NCBI GenBank assembly: GCA_016183985.1
Contig: JACPDN010000002.1
Span: forward strand, 1 to 64,000
DNA length: 64,000 bases
DNA from: Pseudomonadota bacterium
GTDB taxonomy: Bacteria; Pseudomonadota; Alphaproteobacteria; Dongiales; Dongiaceae
Direction of reading: 5' to 3'
In this document: positions 1-8,873 of the stretch, piece after piece
Layout: the number at the start of each line of letters is the position of its first letter
Numbering within the stretch: position 1 is the first letter of the stretch
Position numbers and translations under genes: made by a program
The notes under the pieces: model-generated
What the model saw: only the letters and a program-made list of their open reading frames with translations
Told to the model about the DNA's origin: nothing
Databases searched by the model: none

Positions 1-262
1 CCTCTGCCTCGCCCCCGGCATCCCCCACAACATCGTCGGCATCCGCCCGGGCGAGAAGCTCCATGAAGTGATGATCACCGAGGATGACAGCCGCTCCACC
101 GTCGAGCTCAAGGACCGCTATGTCATCGAGCCGGTGTTCAGCCATTGGAACCGCCGCACCTTCGCGGGTGACGGCGCCGGCAAGGTTCCGGAAGGCTTCC
201 GCTTCGCCAGCGACATCAACACGCAATGGCTCGACGCTGCATCCCTCACGAAGATGCTCTGA
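1..262 (+). CDS. pseB: C-terminal end of PseB-type UDP-GlcNAc 4,6-dehydratase (5' end outside window)
   Basis: Only the last 86 codons are present. The open frame runs in from the left edge and ends with TGA at 260-262. The motif IRPGEKLHEVMI is the hallmark C-terminal segment of the PseB/FlaA1 family of inverting UDP-N-acetylglucosamine 4,6-dehydratases (short-chain dehydrogenase fold), which catalyse the first step of pseudaminic acid synthesis. The end (VIEPVFSHW through SDINTQWL) also fits the family. The catalytic region lies outside the window and cannot be checked, so a closely related nucleotide-sugar dehydratase is possible. It lies upstream of the acetamidino-sugar genes on the same strand and probably belongs to the same flagellin or surface glycan pathway. 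Confidence 0.8.
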   Translation, partial: LCLAPGIPHNIVGIRPGEKLHEVMITEDDSRSTVELKDRYVIEPVFSHWNRRTFAGDGAGKVPEGFRFASDINTQWLDAASLTKML

Positions 263-320
263 GGGCCTTGGCAACTGCTGATCCCGACAATGCCCCACGC
301 GCTGGCTTAAGAGAAACGTG

Positions 321-956
321 ATGATCGCGATCCTTGATCTGGGGATAAGCAATATCGGCTCGCTCAATCAGGCCTTTGCGCAGGTCGGCCTGAACGGCAA
401 GCTGACCCGTTCGGCCGCGGACATTCGTGCCGCCAAGGCCGTAATCCTGCCGGGCGTCGGCGCCTATCGCGACGCCATGGCATGCCTGCGCGATAACGGC
501 CTGATCGAGGAATTGCGCCTCGCTGCCAAGAGCGGCAAGCCGTTCCTGGGAATCTGCCTCGGCATGCAATTGCTGGCGACGCAGAGCGAAGAGCACGGCC
601 GCTATGACGGTCTTGGCGTATTACCGGGTAAGATCACGCTGTTGCCTGAATCGGACCGCGTGCGCGTGCCGAATATCGGTTGGTGCGACGTGGCACCGGC
701 GCGGGCCGGCATCCTGTTCCCGGAAGGCACCGAGACGCGCTCGTTCTATTTCGTGCATTCCTATCATTTCGTTCCGGAAGACAGCCGCGCTATCGCGGCA
801 ACGATTTCAACCGGCAATGCGCGGTTTGCGGCATCGGTCGAAGCCGGCAATGTCTTTGGTGTCCAGTTCCATCCCGAAAAGAGCCAGGATGCGGGGCTCG
901 ATCTGTTGTCCCGCTATGTTCATCACCTGCGCCAGAGTGGCTGTTATGAGCAATAG
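321..956 (+). CDS. hisH: HisH-like glutamine amidotransferase of the sugar-acetamidino pathway
   Basis: Class I glutamine amidotransferase of 211 aa, the usual HisH length. It has the nucleophile elbow GICLGMQ (Cys at about residue 79) and the His-Glu pair in QFHPEK (about 184 and 186). Such proteins release ammonia from glutamine for a partner synthase. True HisH works with HisF in histidine synthesis. Here the partner is a HisF-WbpG fusion, so this copy most likely belongs to the paralogous set (HisH2/HisF2/WbpG of Pseudomonas O-antigen, PseA-type systems) that turns an N-acetyl group on a sugar into an acetamidino group. A GTG at 318 abuts the ATG; I chose ATG 321, behind a weak GAGAAA. 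The gene overlaps the next by 11 nt, suggesting translational coupling. Confidence 0.85.
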   Translation: MIAILDLGISNIGSLNQAFAQVGLNGKLTRSAADIRAAKAVILPGVGAYRDAMACLRDNGLIEELRLAAKSGKPFLGICLGMQLLATQSEEHGRYDGLGVLPGKITLLPESDRVRVPNIGWCDVAPARAGILFPEGTETRSFYFVHSYHFVPEDSRAIAATISTGNARFAASVEAGNVFGVQFHPEKSQDAGLDLLSRYVHHLRQSGCYEQ

Positions 957-3021
957 CACCAACATCGCCCGACCACGCCTCGTTCCAGTCCTGCTGCTTA
1001 AGAACGGCCTTATCGTCCGCAGCCACGCCTTCACCACCCATCAGGTCATCGGCAATCCGATGGCGACGGTGCGGCGCCTTTCCAACTGGAACGTCGACGA
1101 ACTGGTTCTGTTGGATATTTCCGAGAATAATTTCCATGACCTGCGCCGGGACGACTTTCCGGTCAGCTATCGCGGCACGGGCCTGCTTGATGTGCTGCAC
1201 GAAGTGGCGAAGGTCTGCTTCATGCCGCTATCGATCGGCGGGCGTATCCGTACACTCGACGACATCTCGCTACGCCTCGCGCACGGTGCCGACAAGTGCA
1301 TCATCAATTCCGAGGCGGTCCGCAATCCGGGTTTCATCCGCGAAGCGGCGGAGCGTTTCGGCAGCCAGTGCATCGTGGTTTCGATCGACGTCAAGCGCCA
1401 TGCCGACGGTTCACTCGAAGTCTTCACGGGTGACGGCAAGATTCCGACCGGCAAGAACCCGGCCGATTGGGCGCGAGAGGCCGCGGCCCTTGGTGCTGGC
1501 GAGATCTTCCTTAATTCGATCGATCGCGATGGTGTGGCAAGCGGCTACGATATCGACCTGGTGCGCACGGTGTCGTCGGCGGTCAAAATCCCGGTTGTTG
1601 CCTGTGGCGGTGTCGGTTCCTATGCCGATTTCGCGCCCGGCGTGTTAGAGGGCGGCGCCGCAGCAGTTGCCGCCGCCAATATCTTTCATTTCTTCGAGAT
1701 CAGCTATCCGCTGGCCAAGCAAGCCTGCATCGATGCCGGCGTGCCCATGCGCGGCGTGCGCCTTGGCACGCAATGGCAGCGCCGCGAGCCGACCTATGAT
1801 GTGGCCGCAGAAGACAAGCGCCTTGAAGAGCGCCTGCGTCAGGCCAAGGAACGCGACTTCCCGGCCGCGCGACCCGAGGCCGCCAACCGACGCCGCGAGA
1901 TTCGCTGGTGCTCGCGCTGCGTCTATCCGTCGATCGGTGCGGCACCGATGGCCTTCGATGAGGACGGCGTCTGCATGGGCTGCCGCATGTCGCAGATCAA
2001 GAAGGAAATCCCTACCGCCGAATGGGACAAGCGCAAACAGGCGCTGATCCGCATCCTGGAACAGGGACGCAGCAAGGATGGCAGTCGCCATGATTGCGTC
2101 ATCGCGGTAAGCGGCGGTAAGGACAGCTATTTCCAGACGCACATGATCAAGAATGTGCTGGGCTTCAATCCCCTGCTTGTCACTTATGACGGCAATAACT
2201 GGACACCGACTGGTTGGCGCAACATGCTGCGCATGTCCGAGGTATTCGGCGTCGATCACATCATCGTGCGCCCATCGGTCCAGGTGCTCAAGAAGCTCAA
2301 CCGCCTGGCCTTCAAGGTAATGGGCGATATGAACTGGCACGCTCATGTCGGGATCAATACCGCACCGGTCAGGGTCGCCGCCCAGCATAAGATCCCATTG
2401 GTGATCTGGGGCGAGCATGGCTACATGGACCTGTCTGGCCAGTTCTCGATGAACGATTTCCCGGAGATGTCTTATCGCCAGCGCCTGGAGCATTTCGGCC
2501 GCGGCTATGAGTGGAATTACTTTGTCGGCCGCGAAGGGCTGACGGCCAGCGACCTCATTCCCTACCAGTATCCGACAGATGAAGAGATCTTCAATCTGAA
2601 CCTGCGTGGCATCTATATCGGCAATTACGTCTATTGGGAGGCGAACGATCACACGAAGATGGTGATCGATCGCTATGGCTTCGAGGTGAGCAACATTCCC
2701 TTCGATCGCACCTATCGTCGCATGTCGAACCTCGATGACATGCATGAGAATGGTATCCACGACTATCTCAAATGGATCAAGTTCGGCTATGGCCGCTGCA
2801 CCGATCATGCCTGCAAGGACATTCGCTCCGGCCAGATCACGCGTGATGACGCAGTGGCGCTGGTCAAGCGCTATGACCCCGTCAAGTCGAGCGATCTCAA
2901 ACGCTGGCTGGATTATGTCGGCATGACCGAGGTCGAATTCGATACCATCGCCGATACGTTCCGCGACCCGCGGGTTTGGCGCATGGAAAGCGGCGTCTGG
3001 GCGAAGACCGAGATCGCCTAG
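946..3021 (+). CDS. Fused HisF-like cyclase / WbpG-like N-acetyl sugar amidotransferase
   Basis: One uninterrupted 691-aa frame carries two enzymes. Residues about 1-265 are a HisF-like (beta/alpha)8 barrel (VPVLLLKNGLIV, SIGGRIR, IVVSIDVK, ACGGVGS). After a charged linker (about 266-315) comes an N-acetyl sugar amidotransferase: a zinc-type Cys pattern (WCSRCVYP, then CMGC), the PP-loop SGGKDS at residues 389-394, and WGEHGY further on. In Pseudomonas O-antigen clusters these halves are separate proteins that act with HisH2. ATG 946 is chosen because the protein then starts like other HisF proteins; the frame is open further upstream only inside hisH. The predicted product installs an acetamidino group on a nonulosonic or uronic sugar, fed with ammonia by the upstream HisH. 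The 3' TAG overlaps the TAG of the opposing gene. Confidence 0.85.
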   Translation: MSNSTNIARPRLVPVLLLKNGLIVRSHAFTTHQVIGNPMATVRRLSNWNVDELVLLDISENNFHDLRRDDFPVSYRGTGLLDVLHEVAKVCFMPLSIGGRIRTLDDISLRLAHGADKCIINSEAVRNPGFIREAAERFGSQCIVVSIDVKRHADGSLEVFTGDGKIPTGKNPADWAREAAALGAGEIFLNSIDRDGVASGYDIDLVRTVSSAVKIPVVACGGVGSYADFAPGVLEGGAAAVAAANIFHFFEISYPLAKQACIDAGVPMRGVRLGTQWQRREPTYDVAAEDKRLEERLRQAKERDFPAARPEAANRRREIRWCSRCVYPSIGAAPMAFDEDGVCMGCRMSQIKKEIPTAEWDKRKQALIRILEQGRSKDGSRHDCVIAVSGGKDSYFQTHMIKNVLGFNPLLVTYDGNNWTPTGWRNMLRMSEVFGVDHIIVRPSVQVLKKLNRLAFKVMGDMNWHAHVGINTAPVRVAAQHKIPLVIWGEHGYMDLSGQFSMNDFPEMSYRQRLEHFGRGYEWNYFVGREGLTASDLIPYQYPTDEEIFNLNLRGIYIGNYVYWEANDHTKMVIDRYGFEVSNIPFDRTYRRMSNLDDMHENGIHDYLKWIKFGYGRCTDHACKDIRSGQITRDDAVALVKRYDPVKSSDLKRWLDYVGMTEVEFDTIADTFRDPRVWRMESGVWAKTEIA

Positions 3022-4442
3022 CCGACCTTCTTGGCGGCCCTCTCCGCTTCGTCGACATAATGGTCGACGAAGCGCTCGACGATCGCGGAGCTCGATTCCG
3101 CACCGGTCCGGGCGATATGGTGGTGGAACCGCGCCTGCTGCATCTCTATCGTGCCGCGGGCTGGAAGCTCGCCTCGCTCGGCCTGTTTGAGCAGGGCCGC
3201 CAATTCGTCGGCCGAACGCGGAAAATAAGCGACGGCCGCGTCATCCGGATTGGCGTGGCTCATCAACGCCTCGTCCGAGGTACGGACGGCGTCTGCCCAG
3301 CATGGTACGATGACCGGCACGTCGCACAGGAACCCTTCGAGGGTTGCCATCGTGTTGAAGCCAATCACCGCCAACGCTTGCGGGAAGGTTTCGTAGATCG
3401 GTTCTTCCCAGATGAGCTTGACTGGGTAATTACGCACATCCGGCAGCGCCTCGGTCGCGACATCGATATCGGAGGGCTTCTTTACCTTAATGAGGTATTC
3501 GATGCCGGCCGGCGCTTCGCGTGCCAGCTCGCAGAAGCGTCGTGCGACTTCGGCAAAATTCTGCGGCGCCAGATAGAGCGGATGGGCATAGGAGAGCAGT
3601 ACGATGAAGCGGCGCTGGCTCTTGGGTGGCGCCACGACCTCGCGCCAGCGATCGTAGCGTGGCGCACCGGTCAGCCAGATGCTGTCCTTGGGAAAGGCAT
3701 TGGTCGCTTCCAGCGTGATGCGGGTCCGGTCCGAGAAGACGGCGACACCCTTGCCGCCGAACTTGAAGCCGGCATCGGCCATGCGCCCGGTCACATTGTT
3801 GAAGTCGAGCGAAGTGATGTAGTTCTCGCGGCACAGGATCAGGAACGGGATGCCCAAGGTCTGGCAGGCGAGCTTGATTGCGTCGTCTTGCCAGTAGTCG
3901 GTGTTACCGGCCATGACGGCGCTGATCGGATGGCGCTTCTGTGCCTCCTTGAGGAAGGCGAGGCCGAAACGGCGCAGCGGCTCCTTGAGGTGCTGGCAGC
4001 GACCCTCGAGATAGCCTGTGAAATAGGTCTGGTTGCGGTCGCCGGGGGCAACCCAGGCTTCCTGGCAGCGCTTCAGTGCAGCAGCCCTGGTCGTGACCCA
4101 ATTGTAATGGGTGCGGTCGCGCAGTTCGTCGATATCTTTGCTGAATTGCGAGCGGTCCAGGCACAGCACGGTGCGCTTGCCTGGCCGATGGGCCGACCAA
4201 TCGATGGATTGGGCCAGGTGGCGTGCCTTCGCCTCGATTTGCCCGGTCAGGCTGTCCCAAGCGAGACGCGCCTTGTATTTGTCAAAGAAAGCCAATTGAC
4301 TGCCCAATCCGATCGCCGCTCGCCCTAACCGAAGAGGCCGCGAACTTATCCCCAACTTACCGTCGCCGACAGATTCCTGACGGCTACGGGCCGCATTGCG
4401 CCAAGTTTCGCCGCCCAAAATTGTCGCTGAACGAATAAGCAT
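3018..4442 (-). CDS. Probable GT-B-like surface polysaccharide protein
   Basis: A 474-aa protein without signal peptide or clear membrane segments. The C-terminal half looks like a nucleotide-sugar-binding Rossmann domain of GT-B transferases and UDP-GlcNAc 2-epimerase-like proteins: the segment FIVLLSYAHPLYLAP, then WEEPIYETFPQALAVIGFNTMATLEGF followed by DVPVIVPC, in effect 'unidentified but visible sugar-phosphate site then conserved small-residue loop'. The N-terminal half (AVMAGNTDYWQDDAIKLACQ, GIPFLILCREN) resembles the acceptor domain of capsule-type proteins. I cannot name the sugar. Its neighbours (acetamidino-sugar genes, FkbM) support a role in glycan assembly. The first 45 residues are low in family signal and a later TTG start is possible. 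Its stop codon overlaps that of the convergent fusion gene in the tetranucleotide CTAG (3018-3021). Confidence 0.5.
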   Translation of the reverse strand: MLIRSATILGGETWRNAARSRQESVGDGKLGISSRPLRLGRAAIGLGSQLAFFDKYKARLAWDSLTGQIEAKARHLAQSIDWSAHRPGKRTVLCLDRSQFSKDIDELRDRTHYNWVTTRAAALKRCQEAWVAPGDRNQTYFTGYLEGRCQHLKEPLRRFGLAFLKEAQKRHPISAVMAGNTDYWQDDAIKLACQTLGIPFLILCRENYITSLDFNNVTGRMADAGFKFGGKGVAVFSDRTRITLEATNAFPKDSIWLTGAPRYDRWREVVAPPKSQRRFIVLLSYAHPLYLAPQNFAEVARRFCELAREAPAGIEYLIKVKKPSDIDVATEALPDVRNYPVKLIWEEPIYETFPQALAVIGFNTMATLEGFLCDVPVIVPCWADAVRTSDEALMSHANPDDAAVAYFPRSADELAALLKQAERGELPARGTIEMQQARFHHHIARTGAESSSAIVERFVDHYVDEAERAAKKVG

Positions 4443-4515
4443 TCTGGTCGCCCTGTCAACTCGCCCTGCCAGCCGTGGTGCTTTGCCGGGGGTGGCAATC
4501 GCAGCTGCTTGCTTC

Positions 4516-4536
4516 AGTTGAGTAATTTACTCAACT
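4516..4536. promoter_or_regulatory. Perfect 10-bp-arm palindrome in a divergent intergenic region
   Basis: Arms AGTTGAGTAA and TTACTCAACT are perfect inverted copies around a single T. The site lies between two divergently transcribed glycan genes (starts at 4442 and 4633), where an operator for a dimeric repressor of the MarR or TetR type would be expected. No U-tract follows on either strand, so an intrinsic terminator is unlikely. The regulator is unknown. Confidence 0.5.
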
Positions 4537-4632
4537 TTGGCGGGGGCTCGGATTTATGTTTGCCTTGCCGGGCGAATATGCCAGAACGCCTGTAATACGT
4601 TAGAATATCATCAGGATCTCTATATCAGCGCC

Positions 4633-5640
4633 ATGTCGGATCAACTCGAACTGCCCCAATTCCTTCTCACATATGCGATTAACAGCATGGATGTGGGCGC
4701 GCGCGGCGGTATGCAGCGGCACTGGCGCAAGCATGCGGCGCTCATCCGCAATATCGACCTGTTCGAGCCAGATGAAGTTGCCTGTGCCGCGCAGGCCCAG
4801 CGCAACGAACCGGGGCAGTCCTGGTTTCCTGTCGCCCTGGGTGGCAGGACAGGTACCGCTCGACTCTATGTGACAAGCAAGCCGTCCGGCTCTTCGCTCT
4901 ATGAACCAAATCCCGATGTGATGCGCCGTTTCAGTGCGCCGAGCTATGGCTCAGTCGCCAAGGTCGTCGACGTCCCGCTGATGACCATCGCCGATTTCAT
5001 TGACAAGTACCGGCGGCCCGTTCCGGAACTGCTCAAGCTCGATGTCCAAGGCGCTGAATTGGATATCCTGCGCCAGTTGCGACCGGAGCATTTGGCGGGG
5101 CTCCTCGCGGTACAAGCGGAGGTCAGTTTCGTCGAGTTCTATAAGAGCCAGCCACTCTTTGCCGACGTCGACACCTTCATGCGGTCGCAAGGCTTTGTGA
5201 TGTACGATCTGCTACCTTCCAGATCCTACCGCTTCGACGGCGAGCGCTCGCACGGCCAATTGCGCCGGCATCTCAATATCGTCAAGAATCGGAACGACAT
5301 CTCGCGCCGCCTCATCGAAGCCGACGCGCTCTACCTGCGTGCGCCGGAAACCGTGCTGGCTGGCGGCAAGGTGGGAGAGATATTGAAGCTCTTCATCATC
5401 CTGCTGCTGTATCGCTTTCTCGACGAGGCGCTTTGGCTTGTCGAGGCGGCACGGGATGCGAAGATATTGGAGGCGGCCGAGGCTGCGGCCCTCATCAACA
5501 TCGTGAAGTCCGCGGCACCCAAGCCAGGATTGCTCCAGCGTGCTGATCGAATCGGCAAATGGGCGCGTCGCATCGCCAAGTCGCTGGGCTTGCTGCGACG
5601 CAAGGCCGATTACTGGCTGGATCGATCCTGGGATTTCTGA
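4633..5640 (+). CDS. FkbM family methyltransferase
   Basis: A 335-aa protein with the FkbM-type SAM-dependent methyltransferase domain in its first 210 residues: MDVGARGG (SAM-binding loop), IDLFEPDE, SSLYEPN, VDVPLMTIADFI and LLKLDVQGAELDIL are family landmarks in the expected order. The tail (about 210-335) is an extra helical, basic extension. FkbM enzymes O-methylate sugars or lipids, and this one probably methylates a surface or flagellar glycan, given its place beside the acetamidino-sugar genes. An in-frame start exists as far up as 4537, but ATG 4633 gives the normal family N-terminus. The frame upstream of it crosses the 4516-4536 palindrome, which argues for a noncoding leader. Confidence 0.8.
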   Translation: MSDQLELPQFLLTYAINSMDVGARGGMQRHWRKHAALIRNIDLFEPDEVACAAQAQRNEPGQSWFPVALGGRTGTARLYVTSKPSGSSLYEPNPDVMRRFSAPSYGSVAKVVDVPLMTIADFIDKYRRPVPELLKLDVQGAELDILRQLRPEHLAGLLAVQAEVSFVEFYKSQPLFADVDTFMRSQGFVMYDLLPSRSYRFDGERSHGQLRRHLNIVKNRNDISRRLIEADALYLRAPETVLAGGKVGEILKLFIILLLYRFLDEALWLVEAARDAKILEAAEAAALINIVKSAAPKPGLLQRADRIGKWARRIAKSLGLLRRKADYWLDRSWDF

Positions 5641-5682
5641 ACCCGGCGCTGCCCGATAGAATGGGCCTTGGCAGAAAAGTGC

Positions 5683-7605
5683 CTAGTAGCCCCAGAGATG
5701 CTGTAGCGCCACGGCGCCGGCTGGGCTCGTGGTGATGATCTGTGTGTTGAGATCGGCGTCGCCCGATTGCACCAGCAAGGCACCGTTCCCGCTGGCACCC
5801 AGATGCTGAGTGAGGCCCGGCAGGATCTCATCGAGCCAGACCATGTGCCAGGTGAAAGCGGGAAGCTCCAAGCGCGCCTGGATGCGGGCGCCATCGTTGT
5901 TGATGGCGATGAGGTCGGTCCGGGCCTTGACGCGATAATTGAGGCGACCGGAACCATTGACCATCATGATTCCGGTGCGCAAACCCTTGTCGCATCGAAC
6001 GCGGCCGAAGAGATTTGTGCGGCCGACTACAGCTAGCTGATCGGTCAGCCAATGCGGGAAACCGGGCACGGCGGCACCGAGATTGCGCCAGCATGACTGG
6101 AACTCGGTGAAATCCTGATCGAGCGTGCGGCGGTTACGGACGACCAGATTGGCCATCGGCTTGAAGCCCTTATAGCGCAGGCCCGCCTTCTCCCAATCGA
6201 CGCTGACCAAAGCAAGACGTGCCCGGCTCGCTGCCGGATCATCCAACAGCTTCAGCATGTCGTCGGCAAAGAGCGGACCGGGTTTTTCCTTTGTGTGGTG
6301 GACGCGGCCAAGATGCTTGCCGTCGGCATCGCAAAAATCGATCCGGAAATATGGCTGCTGGGGATTGGCGGCGTCGGATTCGTAGCCGAAAACCAATTCG
6401 TTCTCGGGCGGCAGGATCGGCACAGGGTGAGGCTCGAGCACGAAGCCCGCTTCGTCGACTTGGCGGAAGCGCTGCCGTTCTTCCGGACCTGCTTGAAGAT
6501 CGGTACGGTCGACGATCGCGCAACTGGAATGGTGGTTGCCAGCGATATTGCCTTGGTGGCCGCCGGCGACTGCCGCGGCATTTTCCAGCACGAACCAGTT
6601 GGAGCCGCCAAAACCGCGATAGCGCCAACCGAGCATCTCGTCGGCGCCTACATTGCCGCGCTGGATCTCGGACTGGTCGATATAGAGCGCGGCTTGGCGC
6701 GGTGCCTTGCTGCTGGTGCTGCCTGAGATCGCCTCGATCTCCTGTGCATCCGTCGCCTTGCGGTCGAAGTTCGGGATCGTGAAGGCCATCGCACCGTCGC
6801 GCACCAGCCAGGCCGGAGCGCGGAACTCGACCTTATGATCGGGGCTTCGGTTGAATTCGTGGGCACTGTGCAGGGTGGTGAAGGAATCCTTCCAGAAGAC
6901 GTCACCGCACAGACGCAGGCGGTAATGGCGGTCACGCGTCAGGATCGGATGCTCGACGAAAGCGGCCAGGCTCACGGGGTATTGCCGCACCTTCACGTGT
7001 TCGCTGAGGCGGATGACATGCGACTGGTTGGGTTCAAGGATGCGGTAGTACCGCTTCACCTCGGGTCCGTGATAGATCTCGATGCGGAATTGCAGCGGAT
7101 CCTTCACGCCGAAGAATTCCTGGAAGTGGTTGTAGAGCAGGCCTTCCACTTCGTCGGCCTCTTTAGGGGCACTCAGCGTGCCGCCGCAATATTCAAAGCC
7201 GTTGCCGACCCAGAAGACCGGTTTGGTGGCATCCTGCGCCGCCATTAGGCGCAGGGACTGGCGGTAGCGTGCCGGCAATTCCGCGCCGACGCAGACAACC
7301 GCATCGGCCGCACGCCAATCCACATCCTCGGCGTAAGACGCGCCGGCTTTTACATCATCCAGCACATGGCTGACCCAGGTCAGCGCCGCGCCCGGCAGCT
7401 CGGCCTTGGCGCCGGTGAAAGAAGCGGTGTCGCCGTGCAGAAGCACATGGCGGGCGCCGATTTCCGCCAGACGGCTGCTGACCGTGCGCCAATCGCTCGC
7501 CAGCCGGGTTCCCTGGCCGTCTTTCGCTCCGCCGGGTGCCACTTTACCGGCCTTTTGGCCCTTCTTCTTGGCCTTCGGGAACAGGTTTTCTAGCAGTGAC
7601 AGCAT
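5683..7605 (-). CDS. Conserved-looking protein of unknown function, 640 aa
   Basis: Not recognised. AAGGG sits 7 nt before ATG 7605. The N-terminus is short, Lys/Gly-rich and basic (residues 9-30), with no signal peptide. Residues about 35-150 look like an alpha/beta nucleotide-binding or GT-like half domain (ARHVLLHGDTASF, ADAVVCVGAEL, TKPVFWVGNGFEYCGG). The rest seems beta-rich and unusually full of His and aromatic residues, with clusters SAHEFNRSPDH, GNHHSS and RVHHTKE that could bind metal or glycan. There are no membrane segments. It sits at the end of the glycosylation region and converges with fkbM (43-nt gap), so a glycan-related role is possible but only inferred from position. Confidence 0.75.
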   Translation of the reverse strand: MLSLLENLFPKAKKKGQKAGKVAPGGAKDGQGTRLASDWRTVSSRLAEIGARHVLLHGDTASFTGAKAELPGAALTWVSHVLDDVKAGASYAEDVDWRAADAVVCVGAELPARYRQSLRLMAAQDATKPVFWVGNGFEYCGGTLSAPKEADEVEGLLYNHFQEFFGVKDPLQFRIEIYHGPEVKRYYRILEPNQSHVIRLSEHVKVRQYPVSLAAFVEHPILTRDRHYRLRLCGDVFWKDSFTTLHSAHEFNRSPDHKVEFRAPAWLVRDGAMAFTIPNFDRKATDAQEIEAISGSTSSKAPRQAALYIDQSEIQRGNVGADEMLGWRYRGFGGSNWFVLENAAAVAGGHQGNIAGNHHSSCAIVDRTDLQAGPEERQRFRQVDEAGFVLEPHPVPILPPENELVFGYESDAANPQQPYFRIDFCDADGKHLGRVHHTKEKPGPLFADDMLKLLDDPAASRARLALVSVDWEKAGLRYKGFKPMANLVVRNRRTLDQDFTEFQSCWRNLGAAVPGFPHWLTDQLAVVGRTNLFGRVRCDKGLRTGIMMVNGSGRLNYRVKARTDLIAINNDGARIQARLELPAFTWHMVWLDEILPGLTQHLGASGNGALLVQSGDADLNTQIITTSPAGAVALQHLWGY

Positions 7606-7832
7606 GTTGTGCCCTTGGCTGGCGGATCCATTCAGATGTGGCGGAATAGTAGTGGATAGGGACTACCCGCGCTAGTCGCGGGCGGGCCAAAACCTGACTT
7701 CGATTGGGGATTTTTCGTCGCAGGGGATGCCTGTCCGGTACCGTCGCCGGAAGCTGCAAAATGCTTGACCGGGGAAGCGCGGCTTGCTCCGGTGTCGCCC
7801 CGATATTTTTCAAATCAAGCAAGGATAGCGCC

Positions 7833-8783
7833 ATGACCGTCAAACTCGGCCGTTCGCCGCTCCAAGTCTCCCGTCTTTGTTTCGGCGGCAATGTCTTTGG
7901 CTGGACGGTTGATGAGGCGGCGTCACATCGCCTGCTCGACGGTTTTGTCGATGCCGGTTTCAATTTCATCGATACGGCCGATGTCTATTCCAAATGGCAT
8001 GACGGCAATAAAGGCGGCGAGTCCGAGGCGATCATCGGCTCCTGGCTCAAACTGCGTGGCAATCGCGACAAGGTCGTCATCGCCACCAAAGTCGGTTCTG
8101 ACATGGGCGGGGACGAAAAGGGGCTTTCGAAGGCCTATATCCTGCGTGCGGTCGATCGGTCATTGAGGCGCCTGCAGACCGATTACATCGATCTCTATCA
8201 ATCGCATTGGGACGATCTCACCGTGCCGGTCGAAGAGGCGCTGTCGGCCTATGCCGAACTCATCAAGGCAGGGAAGGTGCGTGTCGTCGGCGCCTCGAAC
8301 TTCACGCCGGAGCGTCTTAAGGCGGCGCTCGAAGGGCATCGTCGCGACGGCCTGCCGCGCTATGAGAGTCTGCAACCCGAATACAATCTGTGCGAACGCG
8401 CCGGCTTCGAGACTGAGCTTGCCGAAATTTGCCGCAGCAACCAGATCGGTGTGATCAGCTATTTCTCGCTGGCCGGCGGTTTCCTCACCGGCAAATATCG
8501 AGCCAAAGCCGATCTTGGCAAAAGCGCACGCGGCAGCGATGTGGAGAAGTATCTCGATGCCCGCGGCCAGCGAATCCTGGCGGCGCTCGACGAGGTGGCG
8601 GCGCAATATAAAGCGACGCCAGCCCGGGTCGCCATCGCCTGGCTGCTGGCGCAGCCGGTCGTGACGGCGCCGATTGCCAGTGCGACATCGGCTGCGCAAT
8701 TGGCCGAGCTGGTTGCCGCGGCGCAGTTGAAACTCGACACTGTCGCAGTGCAGCGCCTCAATGTCGCAAGTGCACCGGTTTGA
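7833..8783 (+). CDS. Aldo/keto reductase
   Basis: A 316-aa (beta/alpha)8 NADPH-dependent oxidoreductase of the AKR superfamily, close to the YajO/YghZ-like group. Visible landmarks are GRSPLQVSRLCFGGNVFGW at the N-terminus, the catalytic Asp and Tyr in FIDTADVYS, the Lys in VIATKVG, and YIDLYQSHWDD for the His position. The C-terminal NADPH-site segment includes VAIAWLLAQPVVTAPIASATS. Length is normal. ATG 7833 follows AAGGA at a 7-nt spacing; the frame is open further upstream but without a better start. It has no operon partner: the preceding gene diverges (227-nt gap) and the next begins 90 nt downstream. The natural substrate cannot be told from sequence. Confidence 0.9.
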   Translation: MTVKLGRSPLQVSRLCFGGNVFGWTVDEAASHRLLDGFVDAGFNFIDTADVYSKWHDGNKGGESEAIIGSWLKLRGNRDKVVIATKVGSDMGGDEKGLSKAYILRAVDRSLRRLQTDYIDLYQSHWDDLTVPVEEALSAYAELIKAGKVRVVGASNFTPERLKAALEGHRRDGLPRYESLQPEYNLCERAGFETELAEICRSNQIGVISYFSLAGGFLTGKYRAKADLGKSARGSDVEKYLDARGQRILAALDEVAAQYKATPARVAIAWLLAQPVVTAPIASATSAAQLAELVAAAQLKLDTVAVQRLNVASAPV

Positions 8784-8873
8784 CGTGATATCAGGCTGCG
8801 CCAATACAATCGGCGATTGACGGCAAGGCCGCCTGCCAACATTCTGGCGTGAGTTCCTTCTGCGGGATTCTTG

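Noticed and set aside
604-945. Plus-strand extension of the HisF-WbpG frame upstream of ATG 946
   Set aside because: It lies inside hisH in another frame, has poor codon use, and the HisF-type N-terminus begins at 946.
1645-2808. 387-aa minus-strand frame opposite the HisF-WbpG fusion
   Set aside because: Antisense shadow of a GC-rich gene; no ribosome site and no protein-like motifs.
2976-4328. 450-aa plus-strand frame opposite the GT-like gene
   Set aside because: Shadow frame in a GC-rich codon pattern; the minus-strand protein has coherent domain signals, this one does not.
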